Assembly: GCA_951799445.1 (NCBI GenBank)
Contig: OX637287.1
Coordinates: forward strand, 3,720,001-3,784,000
Direction: 5' to 3'
From: Pseudisothecium myosuroides
Taxonomy: Eukaryota > Streptophyta > Bryopsida > Hypnales > Lembophyllaceae
Length of the DNA: 64,000 nt
The notes beneath the pieces are model-generated. The model was given only the letters and a program-made list of their open reading frames with translations, was not told the DNA's origin and ran no database searches. The position numbers and the translations under genes were made by a program. Positions 23,149 to 35,800 of the stretch are shown here, one piece after another (the first letter of the stretch is position 1; each line of letters starts with the position of its first letter).

Positions 23149-23592
23149 AGACATGTTAGAGATCACATAGGAAAAGAAAATACAACAATTTCACTTATGG
23201 AAAGTCCAGACATGAAGCATATGCTACATCATTATATAATATATATAATTCAATTGCAACATACCATGCTTCATTCAAGAAAATAAATGCACAATAGATT
23301 CTTATCCAATTCTTCCTTGGTTTACACAACCAATGAAAACCGTCCATGACTCCATCTAAACTCAACATCAACAAGCATGGTACTTCTACAATAAAAGTTG
23401 AAAACTGTAACCTTTTGTCATTACAAACTTTTGGTACATGTAATATGAGCACGTAAACACCTAAGCCTACATTCCTTCAAGCCCTTCAACAAGATGGACT
23501 GTAATCAAAATCTCCTTTCACCTCCGCCCCACTATTTTCACATATCTTCTTCCATCCAATGTCTTCATCGCTTGATGTCTCTTCCATATTGT
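23149..23592. other. unassigned spacer
   Basis: A minus-strand ORF at 23195-23452 has no recognisable feature; nothing else seen. Confidence 0.4.
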
Positions 23593-24458
23593 TGTGAACT
23601 CCCAATTTGTCACTTGGGACTCATAGATTTCTTATTTTTGAAATTTGCAATTTAAAGTTGATAAAATTATACAAAAAGTCATAAAAAGAGTGTAGAACCA
23701 GAATATGGTTGTGTCATATTCATTATAGTATTTGGTCTAAATTTGTGTTTATATCTAGAAATTTTCCAAATCTTGTCTAAAAATAGAGTAGGAATCACAA
23801 GATAGCGGGATTTGGAGGATTTGAGTCACATAGCCCCAAAAGGGCTAAATCCCACCATAAATGTGGCAATTCATGGTTAAGTCGGTTCGAGGGATCCACA
23901 GCGAGGCCACTAGGTCGAGTCTTAGAGTTAGATTTCAAATTTCCCATTAGATCGATGAATTCCTAAAATCTCGATTGTTAGCATGCAGGAGCCACTAACG
24001 CAAGACGGGCCCGTGGAGGAATCTACTACCCAAGGATGGTGTTCTAGGGTAAATCCCATGCCAGGAGTCCAATGGCCAAATTGATTTGCCAAGATTCCCT
24101 CATTTACAAAAGATTTTTGTACCATCGACAATTCAAGGAGATGGCTAGTTTTGATCTCCACTGACCAATTGTGCCAAGTGTGAGCGCTTATATATCCACC
24201 TTTGATAAATACACGTGTACAATCAGGTTTTAGGAATCAAAGTTCTACATGCTATGGGTGTTTAACATCGGTCCATTGTGCCTTTCAAGCAATTGATCTT
24301 TTTCTAAGTTCCTAAAGGTTGAAAAATCACGACAGCATATCATAAATGCAAAGACTAATTCAATTTATTAGTAAATCCTCAAGCCGCTGTGATTTTCTAA
24401 TAAAAACATCTACAATCTAAATTTAGCCTACTTAAGTTATAGTTTAGCTTATGGGTCA
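23593..24458 (+). mobile_element. start of a degenerate giant LTR repeat
   Basis: It begins TGTGAACTCCCAATTTGTCA, which aligns with the reverse complement of 34507 leftward (TGTGAGCCCCCAATTCATCA). About 450 bp later (24040-24200) it matches the GATTTGCCAAGATT block of the LTR copy at 34745-35235. This gives plus orientation. It is interrupted at 24459. Confidence 0.45.
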
Positions 24459-25186
24459 TTGCAAGAAACACTGGTACTAGGTATGTGTCACAAATGGAGT
24501 TTTGAATCTTTCTTTTGCAATAATTTTTTAAGCTTGATTCGCATGAATTTGAGATTTTTATTGGAGATGTATATCTTGAGTGTATTTATATCTCATATTT
24601 TTTAGAAATTAAAAAAAATCATCTTATATTTAAAAATCAATTAAACTAATATGTCATGTTTTGCGTTTTAGGGATTTTGAGTACTATGGAGTCTCCAAAT
24701 TTAATGATTTAGAGCTGAAATTTCTATGGTCTATTTGCGTAGTAGGAACTCATGTTTCTACCAAGGGGAATTAAAAAATAATTTATTTTATGTCCTCTAC
24801 GTCCTTGCAAAGAGGGCTCAATTGCACGCGCAGTTCTAAACAATAAAGATGGTTTCAAGATAATTTTTTTATTCAAATCTCTTCATCATTAAGTCTTCCC
24901 AAATGGACTATTTTTAGTTTCTTTGAAAATGGTTTTTCCTATTTTTTACAAATTTAAACGTCAGAGTATGTATTTTCTTCAAATTTTCATCTTTTTTCTT
25001 TTGTGAATAACTTTTGACTCAGATTTTTTTTTGGTCTGAAATTTTGGTGATATGCTATTTATAGTATTATACTAATTATCCTTATTTTATTTTATTTTTA
25101 AAAATTAATATGCAAAAAACTCATAGTACTGGAGTACTAGCCGAAAAACACCAAAGTGGAACAAAAATTGACGGTGTTTCTTGCAA
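24459..25186. mobile_element. 728-bp terminal-inverted-repeat element
   Basis: The ends are exact inverted copies of TTGCAAGAAACAC (24459-24471 and 25174-25186). The element has no ORF of note. A target duplication could not be settled. The tip resembles diverged CACTA ends (CACTACAAGAAA). Confidence 0.5.
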
Positions 25187-26095
25187 CAACCCTTATGCCA
25201 TTTCTAAAAACCTAAGTCTTGTAAGATTTGGAGATTGTTACAAGAAGTTATGACCAAATGAAGTTTGAAGCTTTTAAGGGACTATCCAAACTTCATCCAC
25301 CTTTTTTGGTACTTAAGTTATTTCAATTGACCACGAGTTTTTAACCCTAGATTTATGCTATAAAATCCTACTTGAGTTACAAGTCTAAATTTCTATGGAT
25401 GATTTTTGGGTGCCTTAATCCATTCCTTGTACCAAACTTCATCCCTCTATAACTATGGGAGGTTGAAGTATTTTTTAGAGTTTAGAATAGTTCTGGACTC
25501 TTATATGTTCCCTCTTCCTAATTCTAGTTCTAAGTTTCTATTTGGATGTCGTTCAAAAGATTCTATTTTTACTTCCTACTTCATTTCTAAGGCACGGGGC
25601 TTCTACTATCAATTTATTATTTTTAGACTTTTGAATTAAGTTTCTTGTAGTGTCTAGAATTACCTTTCCAAATTGCTAAAGAACTCTAAGTTTGGACCTT
25701 CCTAGTGGATGAAGTTCGACCGCTAACCGGTACTTCTAAACTTCATCCGTGGTTTTCTACTAACCTACAATTTGAATTTTAGTTTTTGTTTCACTTTTGA
25801 CTTCTAAATTTATATCTCTATTTAAGTTTCCATTCTTGTTCCTCTTAGATGAAATGTACTAATTTTCATCCAATATGACTCCTAAACTTCATCCGCTAAT
25901 ATCTCTTTCAATTCAATTTCAAATCCTAAGTGTAAGACGGTTTTGAAAACCTCTAACTAAGATTTACAACACTATGTATCTGGTTCTTGGAATACTCCTA
26001 GTCTAAACACTCTATATTGACTTGGTACTTTGGCCCTACTTTTAGATGTCAAATTTTGATAATTTGAAAGGGGCGGGTTGTAATTAGGAACTTAC

Positions 26096-26158
26096 CTCGA
26101 AGTTGGTGTCATTGTTGAGGTAGTTGTACACTCCTTTGAATTCTCCATTGTTTGCCAT
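26096..26158 (-). CDS. LTR mini-exon: ATG plus 20 codons then GT splice donor
   Basis: The minus strand reads MANNGEFKGVYNYLNNDTNF then Glu, followed directly by GTAAGT. Its position 0.8 kb after a CACGTG box matches the mini-exons in three related LTR copies (32451, 40254 and 43526). All four end on a full codon before the donor. It would supply the start of a longer spliced protein whose other exons are not visible here. Confidence 0.5.
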
Positions 26159-29100
26159 GGTTGAAACCCTTGTTGAATTGTGCTCACTGCTTAAAGAAAG
26201 AGTTTTAATACAAAGTTGCCAATTTCTTGGACTTTTTTCTTTTCTTTTCTCCTAATATTTTTTTCTCTTGTAATACTATTTTTTTTCCATTATTTTGCTA
26301 AATATTGAGTTTGGCAAGCTAGAATTCTAAAGCTACAATTTTTGAAATAATAATTGATCTTTGACAACTTTTTATCTTTTTGCAAGTCAATTATTATTCT
26401 ATCTTCCTTCCAATGGTCTCAAACGTTTTCTAAGATTTTTACCTAATTTTATCCTATTCTAAACTTCTCTTCAACTCTCAATTTGTCACTTCATCTTTTT
26501 AGTTGCAATTGAAGCTTCTATCTAATTTGTTTCTAAATGCCTCTTCCTCTTCTTTAAACTTCTCCTACCTCCTATGCTTGACTCTTGATGGCAATTAATT
26601 TCTATTTCTATTCTACTTCTTCCCTACTATCTTCCTATGCTACTTAATTTCTAGTTTCAAAAGATTTAGTTCTATGCCTATTTGATTTTTATGGATTTTT
26701 TTAAGTCAATATCAAGAGACAAGATTAGTTTTCAAAGGTAGTACTTAGTTTTCAAGGAAGAAAGTGAGTAGATAATTAAAGACTTGATCCAGTTTGAAAA
26801 TAATCAAGGCTCTATTCAGTTCAAAAATTATCAAGGCTCGGTTCAGTTCGGGCCTAGAGACCTCAATAGTCAGTCGGCTGAAAGACCTAGCAGTTCAGTC
26901 GGAGCTCAAAGGCGAGGCGCCCTTGCAAGTTGCCACGTGTCCGCTGCTCCCCGGTTGATGCCCGCCTGCTCCCGACTTGATGGCCAATTGGCCATTTCAC
27001 TGCTCCTTCCAAACTAGTTCGTATTTTTTGGTACCTTGGGGCTACCAAACGTGTTTTTTAACACGAGATTCTAATTTTTGGAAATTTGAGAACACCAAGA
27101 ATTGCTTTTCTCTTGGCAAACTAATTGCACACTAAATTGGAATGCTAAATTGACACTTGGGGCAATAATTTTGGAGGCTAAACTTTGAGAAAATTCCAAA
27201 TATTTTGGAAACTTAACTTTAAGAATAATTGTAAGGAAGCCAAAGCTTTGCCGTGATTTTGAAATACTCCTAAATTCTAAAGATCAAGAGCCAAGGCTTT
27301 GCCGTGCTTGCACCACGTGCTAGTTTCTACAACAATTAACAACTTAGCCACATGAAGATCACCTCAACTCACAAATCAAATACTAGGAGTTCCCCCCAAA
27401 GCGGCATCGTCAAGGTATGGTGAGGGATAATCTTTAAGATTAGTACAATGTTTCCAAAATTCACAACAATACCTCAAAAGACTTTGATGCAAGAAAACAA
27501 GGCAAATTTTGAAGGGACCTCAATGTCCTTTAGAGCAAGTTTGAACAGTAGTGACAACGGAGCTAAAAATGCTCCAATACACAAATTTGGCATCGTTGGC
27601 ACGCAATGGCCAAAATGTCCAACTAATTGGGCCCAAATTGTATAGAGAGCCAAAATAATGGCTACAAGGGGTGTTTGTGAGAGGAAAATGAGCCCGCTTA
27701 TATACATTCCCAAAAGCACTCATCCCCTCTCTTTTTCCTAGTGATAATCTTATCATTTAAGATTTTCATCCTAAATAATCCATTTTGACTTTCTACGCTG
27801 GTCCAAACTCCTAACTTTTGGAGATTAACTTCAAATTGAAAATCAATTGCGTCGTTGGCTTCAGAAGGCCATTTTTGTTTTTGATAAACCTTCCACTCGT
27901 TAATCAAACTCCAAAAACTCAACATAACCTATTGCTAACTGAACACCAAAATGGGGTAAAAATCCAAATCTTGGAGTTTGACCTTTCTGAAAAAAATAAC
28001 TAGCCTAGGTTCTTTAGTAGATATAGGGGAGTAAAAAAGACCTAGCTTTGACCTCATTCCGATTTCGTATGCTCCCGGTACGCAAGTCAACTCCACCGTA
28101 AACTTCAAATTTGTCAATTGTCGAGGAATCTCATCGGTTCGGGCACTTCTGGCTATCGGAATGTCTTAAAATTTAGTGGGATATATTATTAGCATAAAAA
28201 AAGCTTGTCTATTTTTTAGTGACATTTTATCGCAACTTAAGTAATTTCTAGGAATTTTTAATCGTAGATTTTAGCGGATGACCGTCCGGAAGGGCATCTT
28301 CTGCAAGTCAGAAGATTTCGAAACTTTTTATGGAACCTACCATAAAATTCCACAAAAAATGTGAAAGCTCATATTCTTACTTTGCACAAAGGTCAGAGGA
28401 AAATCAAATTCTATCTTCTCCTTTTAATTCTGGCAACTAAGGAATCTTTCACATACAAGAAAATCTTGGCAAGCCGATTCCACCATTGAGTCCTGTGAGC
28501 CCTCAAGTTAGCACTTGAAGCTTTGGATTTATTTTTCGCGATTTATTGTTAGTTTTTAGTATAAATTCATGCAAAATAGTGTGAATTAGTAGTTGAGAGG
28601 AGTTTGGTAGAAGTCCCTACCAGATTAGTCAGGAATCTGCTTAAAGTCATGGAAAGCACAAAATACTCTGCTTTTCTATATTTAGGTCTTAGTTAGTGTC
28701 TTAGAGTCCATATTTAGGTTTTAGAAAGATGTGAGGATGCGAGAATTAGCCAGTTCTAGTGTCTTGTCCATGTAAAACTCGACATGTGAGTACATGTGAC
28801 AGCCTGGCTGAATCATAAGAGTCTATGTTCAGGTTTAAAAGTATCTAGATCCAATTCATGTGGAATTTGAGCTAGTTATGTGAAAACCTGCAAATGTTGA
28901 AGAATACGAACCAGAATGCAAAATAGAAGAAGGGCGAGGTGATTAGAGCTTACAAAAAGGTGCTTTTAGGGTAAAAGCATGCCAAGAGATCAACAGCAGA
29001 GCTAATCATCCACAACAAACCTTGGTACTAGATTAATTTCTTCCTCGAGCGGAAATTATTAAGGAACTGCTAAATTTAGCATCCTTATTGGAGGTTTGGT

Positions 29101-30064
29101 TTTGCCCTTAGCTTTTGGACACTTTCTAGAAGATTGCCCAAAAGTTTCGGGATTTTACAAAACTCCACGATGACTCCATAGGAAGTCAACCGCCTTTGAA
29201 ATTGATGGTAAATTCATAGAAATTACCCAGAGTGCGGTAAAATCTCACTAAAAATTAGATTAGAGTTTTATATCTAAATTAAACGACCAGTTAAGTTTGA
29301 GGGCTTTCCGATAGTCAGAATTACTAAAATCGACAACGACATCGAATTTAACAAGAATTTACAACATGGCGGTAGGTTGACCGACAAACCAGGAGCTGGC
29401 GGTGTCCAAATGTCGCAAACAAGGAATTTTTTCTTACTCTCACGAACCTTCCAGGCAACCCTAGCCAGTCAGTTTTCTCGGGAAATTCAAATTCCATTAG
29501 TTGGGATTTTGTCTTTTCTTTGAAGTTACCATTAGTGGTTTTACGAGTATTCACAGCCTAGAAGTGGGAGGTGGGAGATCTCTTAAACTAATCGAGGTCT
29601 TCTGAACGCGATGGCGCAATCGGTTTTCAATTTGGAGTTGTTCTCAAGAAGATAGGAAGAGTTCAGCCGTAACGTTGACTTTTTTAGAGTAATTAGCGGT
29701 AATTCAAGGTTATTTCACAAAATATCTTGGTGAAAGTCAAAGATTGGATTTAGTTAAGATTTCAAATCTTTCCTTTAAAAGCCAATTTAGATTAAATTAA
29801 GAATATTTGGAAATATCCTAGGGTTGTTTGCAAAATATCTCAAAGTCAAAATAGTTAATTTCTTAAATATCTTTGGGAAAATCTTAGATTTTATTTTGGA
29901 CAAGATTTTCTTTCTAATTAAGGCTTGTTCTAGAAAATTCTAAAGATTAAACAAAGATTATTTAGGAAATATCTTAGGGTAGTTTAGAATTTAGTTTAGG
30001 ATAGTTTTTGAGTAAGAAGACCAAATATCTCATGGTAAACTAAGTGGTAGGGCCTTCTAGCGAG

Positions 30065-30136
30065 TATATAAGGCCTCCCCGTAAAGTTTCTCATATCCCA
30101 TTTTGTTTCATTATCTGCCTACCGACACTCTGTTGG
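30065..30136 (+). promoter_or_regulatory. LTR promoter: TATATAA plus downstream inverted repeat
   Basis: TATATAA at 30065-30071 is followed about 50 bp later by CCGACA-CTC-TGTTGG, which can form a 6-bp stem (one G-T pair). The same arrangement occurs at 37732-37801, and the sequence around both is well kept. This suggests the U3/R border of the LTR. Confidence 0.55.
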
Positions 30137-30840
30137 AGTACAGACACTCTCTTTTCTTGTTCAATTTGCTTACCGGCTTTATCGAAAGCAACTAGTTAGG
30201 CTAAATTTTGGTCATCTTTGCTCATTCTCGTTTTCTTTGCTTTTGTTTAGTGGAGGATTTGGTTTAAGGACTCGGGGTTTTCTTTCAACCTTCACAACCA
30301 CACTAAAGCCACATTTTTGAGAGGTTTCATCCTCCAAAACTTGCATACCTTGTTTACGTACTAATTTCGTATTTTTGCAACAGCTATTGAGCTGGAATTC
30401 TTAAAGCGGTAAAGCTAGTCTTTACCAAAAGATTCTAACATTCAAACCATTGATCAAACTTCGTTGTATAACAAAGTTTGGTTTGACTTGATTCCTAATT
30501 TTCCGTTTAAACACTTTCATGTGTACCTCAATTAGGAATTAAAAACATCTGATACCTTAGGAATTATTTTAGTCCTTAATGTTCGGTTTAAACACTTTTA
30601 TGTGTACCTCCTTTAAGAATTAAGACATTCCTACAGCCACTTGGAACTATCATTTACGAGTTTAGCTTAGGGTTGCTCCCACACGGCAAAGCTTTGACCT
30701 TCAGACCTTTTACCTTCCAAGGAGAAAAGTTTGGGAAATACCCTTGGTTGTTGGGCTACTTAAGTCAAAATACCACATCAAGTGGTTCCCTTTTTTCCGC
30801 CAGAAATTGCTCATGTGTTTGTTTTGCTTTCATTGCCAAG

Positions 30841-31090
30841 CCCTTCATTTAGTTTGTTTGCCTTGTTATCCCAAAATTCCTAAAAAATCGTTTATTTAGT
30901 TTAGTTGCTCTAGTCTAGGAAACTCTCCAAACCTTTAGTTGTTAGTTTAGCCCTTCATTTAGTTTGTTTGCCTTGTTATCCCCAAAATCCTAAAAAACCT
31001 TTTGTTTAGTTTAGTTGCTCTAGTCTAGGAAACTCTCCAAACCTTTAGTTGTTACTTTAGCCCTTCATTTAGTTTTGTTTGCCTTGTTAT
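30841..31090 (+). repeat. 110-bp tandem repeat in LTR
   Basis: CCCTTCATTTAGTTTGTTTG recurs at 30841, 30951 and 31061, a spacing of 110 bp; the third copy is partial. Confidence 0.85.
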
Positions 31091-31307
31091 CCAAAAAACC
31101 TCAGAACCATATTTAGTTTAACTTTGTTTTGCCTTGTCATCCCAAAACATCTAGTTAGTTAATGATTTAAATTAGTTCAGTTTAATTAGAACCAATTTAG
31201 TTTTTGAAAACCAGAACCAGAAAAAACAGAACCAGAAAACCAGAACCGGAGCAGCAGTCGGAGGACCAATCAAGAAGGGGTCTCATAAGGGGGCGGCAAG
31301 AGCCTGC

Positions 31308-31313
31308 CACGTG
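31308..31313. promoter_or_regulatory. G-box CACGTG in LTR
   Basis: CACGTG in a GC-rich patch upstream of the mini-exon. It is shared with the LTR copies at 38999, 42652 and 26934. Confidence 0.45.
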
Positions 31314-32450
31314 TCGGTATCGGGGGAGCCTGACTGCCTGAGTACGGGGAGTCTGGGGAGCGCTGGGAAGGTCGCAACCGGGCTAGGGAGGTCGCAAAGG
31401 GGAGGTCGCAAGGGGCTGTCTAGGGAGTCTAGGAAGTCTAAGTTCGAGTGGCCTTAGGAAACTCACACCAAAATTTGAGTAAAACCATTGGCAAAAATCA
31501 AACACTAAAGGTTAGGCCATTACTTGCCACACCAAACAAATTTTGGTTTTTGGTCTAAAAATCTTGGTTGATCACACTTCGAATTAACACTCATTCAAAC
31601 TTACAAGCTCTCCAACTCCATAGCCAACTTCCAAATGACAACAAACTTGAAAGAAAACCACAATTAAAGAAGATGCAGTGGCGGCTTGAGAAGGAATTAG
31701 GATTAAAATACTAATACATCTAGAGAATCTAACTATTCATGTGTGCTTGTTGTTTTGTTTTTCACTATTCATTTTGGATTTGGCACGGTTTTTTGTTCTT
31801 TTTCTATTCATTTTGTTTTGTTTTGTTGTGCTCTTATTATGCACTTTAGATTTGTTTTGGTTTTTATTCCGTTACCATTCATCTACTATTCAAGTCGGGA
31901 CAAATTGTTTTTGTTTTTATTCTTTCTTTACTATTCATCCACTATTCATTTAGAATAGTTCTTTGGTTTTATTCCTTTTACTATTGAAGAATTTGGTTTC
32001 TTCTATCAATTAGTATTTTTGGAAGGAATTAGTTGGTTTTGTTGACTTGGATTTTGTTTCATTAGGCCTAATAAGCCAAATAGGAAAAGACAAATAGTCA
32101 ACAAAAACAATAGATTAATCCAAGCAAAAAACTAATGAATAACAAATAAAATTGACTATTCATTGGAACATTATTCAATTGGAAGATATTAATCTTTTTA
32201 ATTAAGTCTTAAATTAAAACAACTATTCAAGGAGGTTGGAAATAGGGCCTTGAAGTTTATTTTAATTCAAATAATTACTTTAAAATCAACTAAAAACCAT
32301 CAGAATTTAATATAAATTCCTAAACTCAAAGGAATTAAGTTAAAAATTTACATTAACCTTTTTAATTATACGAAATTAGCCAAAGGGGATGAAGGAAAGA
32401 AATTTCCACACATTTTAACACCAAACTCTCATCCAGCAGGAGAAGCACAC

Positions 32451-32522
32451 ATGATGGAGGACGACGGCTATCTTGAAACCACTATGCTAGTAATGTGCGA
32501 TGACGGGACCATGGACCTAGAG
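32451..32522 (+). CDS. LTR mini-exon: 24 codons then GT splice donor
   Basis: It reads MMEDDGYLETTMLVMCDDGT and then MDLE, followed by GTATGT. The sister LTR has the same start MMEDDGY at 40254, with the reading frame kept despite substitutions. Neighbouring LTR copies 3 and 4 have different but similarly placed short ATG exons. Function unknown. Confidence 0.5.
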
Positions 32523-33492
32523 GTATGTTAATTTTACATTTTTCTTCTATTTTGTTTTTGTTTTCAAATTAAAGTTAGAGTCTTTGCTATTAGAAGTTAG
32601 TTTTTAGATTAGGATTTTAGAATTTAAGTTAGATTTAAAACGTGATAAGTAATTTAGAGGTTACAAAACCAAATCATACTTAAAATTTAACCCAATAACG
32701 AGAATTACTAATAATTAACCATAAAAATCCATTGGATGATAATTTAAGATTTTCATCCAAAAGAATCTTTAAGGAATCTTTTTAGATAGGAATCAGACAA
32801 GAAATCTATAAAGACTCCAAAATCCCTTTTTACTTTTGAAAATACTTTATTTTTGAAAGATAAAAGGTTGGATGAAGTTTGAGACCAATTTCGGATGAAA
32901 AACATCCAATTAGGTCAAAATTCCGATTAATCTTAAAAATCCGTAACTTAAAAGAATTAATAACTTAACCTTAGAATTTAGAATTATTTTGGATTGATTT
33001 GCTATTTTAGATTACTGGATGAAGGTTAGCACAACTAAGTGGCCGAACGTACCTCGTGGTAACCTTTGCTAGGAATCTTGAAATCTAGTTTTCTTCACCA
33101 TTCTGGGAAGGAAAAATTATATTCTAAAAGGCTACTTAGATACAATTTTAGTTAGATTAGATTTTGTTTTCTTCCTTTGTTTTTATCTAACCATAACGTT
33201 TAATTAATTAACCCATAGCTTTTCTTAGAATTAGTGGAATTTTACAGGATCATCAGTCACAAAAAGTGTCAATTGCTTGGAAGGCGAACACTTATTTAGG
33301 AACACCCAATTAGGAATGAATCTCCAATGAAATAGCCGCTAAAGCCCGTGTGTAACTTTCGGACTCAAGGGTGGAGTTAGAAACACTCACAAGTCCCAAA
33401 TGTGATTTTCACCTTCAAATACCATACTCCACTCGTAGATTCCTCTTACGGGTCCATCTTGAGTTTGTAACTTCTGTAGGTCTATAATTGGG

Positions 33493-34125
33493 TGGATGCA
33501 TGGTTTGGTGTCTCACTATTGTCATTAGATGATTCACTAAAGAGAGCTTTCATAACATTAAATCAACCATCTAAAAAAAAATTTCATAACAATCATAAGT
33601 AGTTGAGTCTTCATAAGTTTTTTTAGTTTTTTTTTAAAACAAGCCCACCTAGAACTTCAAAAATATTATGTACAAAGGAAAAAAAAATTAAAAAAAAAAA
33701 TTTAATCCATAAGAAAATGACTTCCAAAAATGGACCTAATTTTCACTCTATAAAAGTCCATAACCATATAAAATACAATGATGGCACCAAAGAATTCATT
33801 TTTAGATAAAAAATATTTTCATTTATTCTTACATGAGTCACTATAAACCATTTCTATGTATTTATGTCTTAAATAAATTCCATATGTAAAAAAAAACTGT
33901 TGTAACAGTCCATATATTTATCTTTAAGAGTCCATAAATCAATGTTGATAGACATTGGTTGGCAAAAAAAATATAAAGATGTCTACTTTATGAAGTTCTT
34001 ATGCATTTAATCCAAAAATAGCATTAAAAACTATAATACTTTGTGTGATATTCACTTTGGAATACATATCTCTCCTTGAAATCAACCGTGTGACACGGTT
34101 ATTGAGACACCAAACCATGCATCCA
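33493..34125. mobile_element. 633-bp TIR element
   Basis: The ends TGGATGCATGGTTTGGTGTC (plus TCA) are perfect 23-bp inverted repeats. It interrupts the old minus-strand LTR; the inverted relative near 34660-34670 runs straight through (CAATTGGGATTTC on the complement). The target duplication is unclear. The interior is AT-rich and non-coding. The family is not assigned; hAT- or Mutator-type would both fit. Confidence 0.7.
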
Positions 34126-35800
34126 CTCAATCGAGATTTCTGCTATTTCTTTGATACTATAGAGAAAGTAAAACCTATCTTTGGGAATGGACTTAGGACC
34201 TCCACGGTGTTCTTTCAAACTAATTTTAGCCATAAGATGTCACATGTACCATAGGTTTGGGCTACTTACGCTAAATTAGCCTTAATTCTACTATTTATCT
34301 ACATTTTTATGTTTTAACCTATGTATAAGTGGAATGGGATTTATTTGGGGGAAAACAATTTATAAGGGATCAAATGCAATAATGGTACGTAACATACATA
34401 TTTGGATTTTACACTCTTTTTTGGACTTTTTGTATATAAAACTATATTTAGACTTGTGAAAAAAAAAAAAAAAATACGAGTTCCAAGTGATGAATTGGGG
34501 GCTCACACCAACTATGACTAACTTGGCCCAAATAATTCAAATCTACGGTACATGTGACATCTTATGGCTAAGATTGTTTCGAAGGAACATTGTTGAGGTT
34601 CTAAGTCCATTTTAAAAAATAAGTTTCACTTTCTTCATAATATCAAAGAAATAGTAGAAATCCCAATTGTCGGCCTGCAAAAATTACGAATTCATAGAAG
34701 GAATTTAAGGATGGAGTACAATATTCTACAGTGTAAATCACATTTGGGACTCAACAGCAAAATCGATTTGCCAAGATTTTCCTACATATGAAAAATTCTC
34801 TAGTTGCCAGAATTAAAAGGAAAAGGCGGAATTTGATTCTCCTTTGACCTTTGTGCAAAGTAAGAATATGAGCTTGCACATCTTTTGTAGAATTCCATGA
34901 GAGGTTCCATAAAAGAATTTGAAATCTTCTGAGTTGCAGAAGATGCTCTTCCGAGTAGTTAACTGCCAAAATCTACAATAAAAAATTCCTAAAACTTATC
35001 CAAGTTGCGATAAAATCTCATTAAGAATCAGAATAGTTTCTTTTATGTTAATAAGATACTCCACCAAATTTCAAGACATTCCAATAGTCAGAAGTAATAG
35101 AACCGGCGAGATTTCCCAACAAATGACGAAATTAAAAATTACGGTGGAAATGACCAGCGTACCGAGAACATACGAAATCAGAATGAGGTCAAAGTTAGGT
35201 ATTTTTTTATCCCCTATACCTTCTAAAGAGCCTAAGTGTGAGCCTTCAAGCTAGCACTTGGAACTCTGGATTTATTTTTCGCGATTTATTGTTAGTTTTG
35301 TTGTTAATTCATGCAAAATAGCATGAATCAGTACTTGAGAGGAGTTTGGTAGAAGTCCCTACCAGATTAGTCAGGAATCTGCCTAAAGTCATGGAAAGCA
35401 CAAAATACTTTGCTTTTCTATATTTAGGTCTTAGTTTAGTATCTTAGAGTCCATATTAACGTTTTAGAAAGATGTGAGGATGTGAGAATTAGTCAGTTCT
35501 AGTGTCTTGTCCATGTAAAATTTGACATGTGAATACATGTGACATCCTGGCTAAATCATAAGAGTCTATGTTCAGGTTTAGGAGTGTCTAGATCCAATTC
35601 ATGTAGAATTTGGACTAGTTATGTGAAGACCTGCAAATGTTGAAGAATATGAACCAGAATGCAAAGTAGAAGAAGGACGAGGTGATTAGAGCTTACAAAA
35701 AGGTGCATTTAGGATAAAGCATGCCAAGAGATCAACAGCGGAGCTAATCATCCACGACGAACCCCGGTACTAGATTAATTTTCCCCTCGGGCGGAAATTA

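Larger units (their letters stand above)
28494..33391 (+). mobile_element. giant LTR (solo LTR or LTR-only element), 4898 bp
   Basis: It starts TGTGAGCC and ends ACTCACA, flanked by the direct duplication AGTCC (28489-28493 and 33392-33396). The related repeat has the uninterrupted site, in inverted orientation, at 34747-34751 (GGACT within CATTTGGGACTCAACAG), so the borders are firm. It is homologous over its whole length with 35237-41212. Landmarks in order: TATATAA at 30065, CCGACACTCTGTTGG at 30122, 110-bp tandem repeats at 30841-31090, a G-box at 31308, ACTATTCATTT-rich pyrimidine sequence near 31730-31990, and a mini-exon at 32451-32522. No second copy of the ends lies inside, so this is best read as a solo LTR about 5 kb long, a size known from Tat/Ogre-type Gypsy elements. 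No gag-pol is present. Confidence 0.8.
25187..34507 (-). mobile_element. old giant LTR repeat (minus), split by a younger LTR and a TIR element
   Basis: Read on the minus strand it starts TGTGAGCCCCC at 34507. It continues through 34258-34126, 33491-33392, 28493-27290, a G-box at 26934-26939 and an ATG mini-exon at 26158-26096, and fades near 25200. Two inserts interrupt it: the LTR element at 28494-33391 and the TIR element at 33493-34125. Parts of it match, inverted, the copy at 34508-35236 plus 41213 onward. The end near 25200 is not fixed. Non-coding apart from the mini-exon. Confidence 0.6.

Noticed and set aside
31741..31958. Phe/Leu-rich ORFs in the LTR (also 39533-39819)
   Set aside because: They arise from ACTATTCATTT pyrimidine-rich sequence; two frames are open and neither is conserved as protein.
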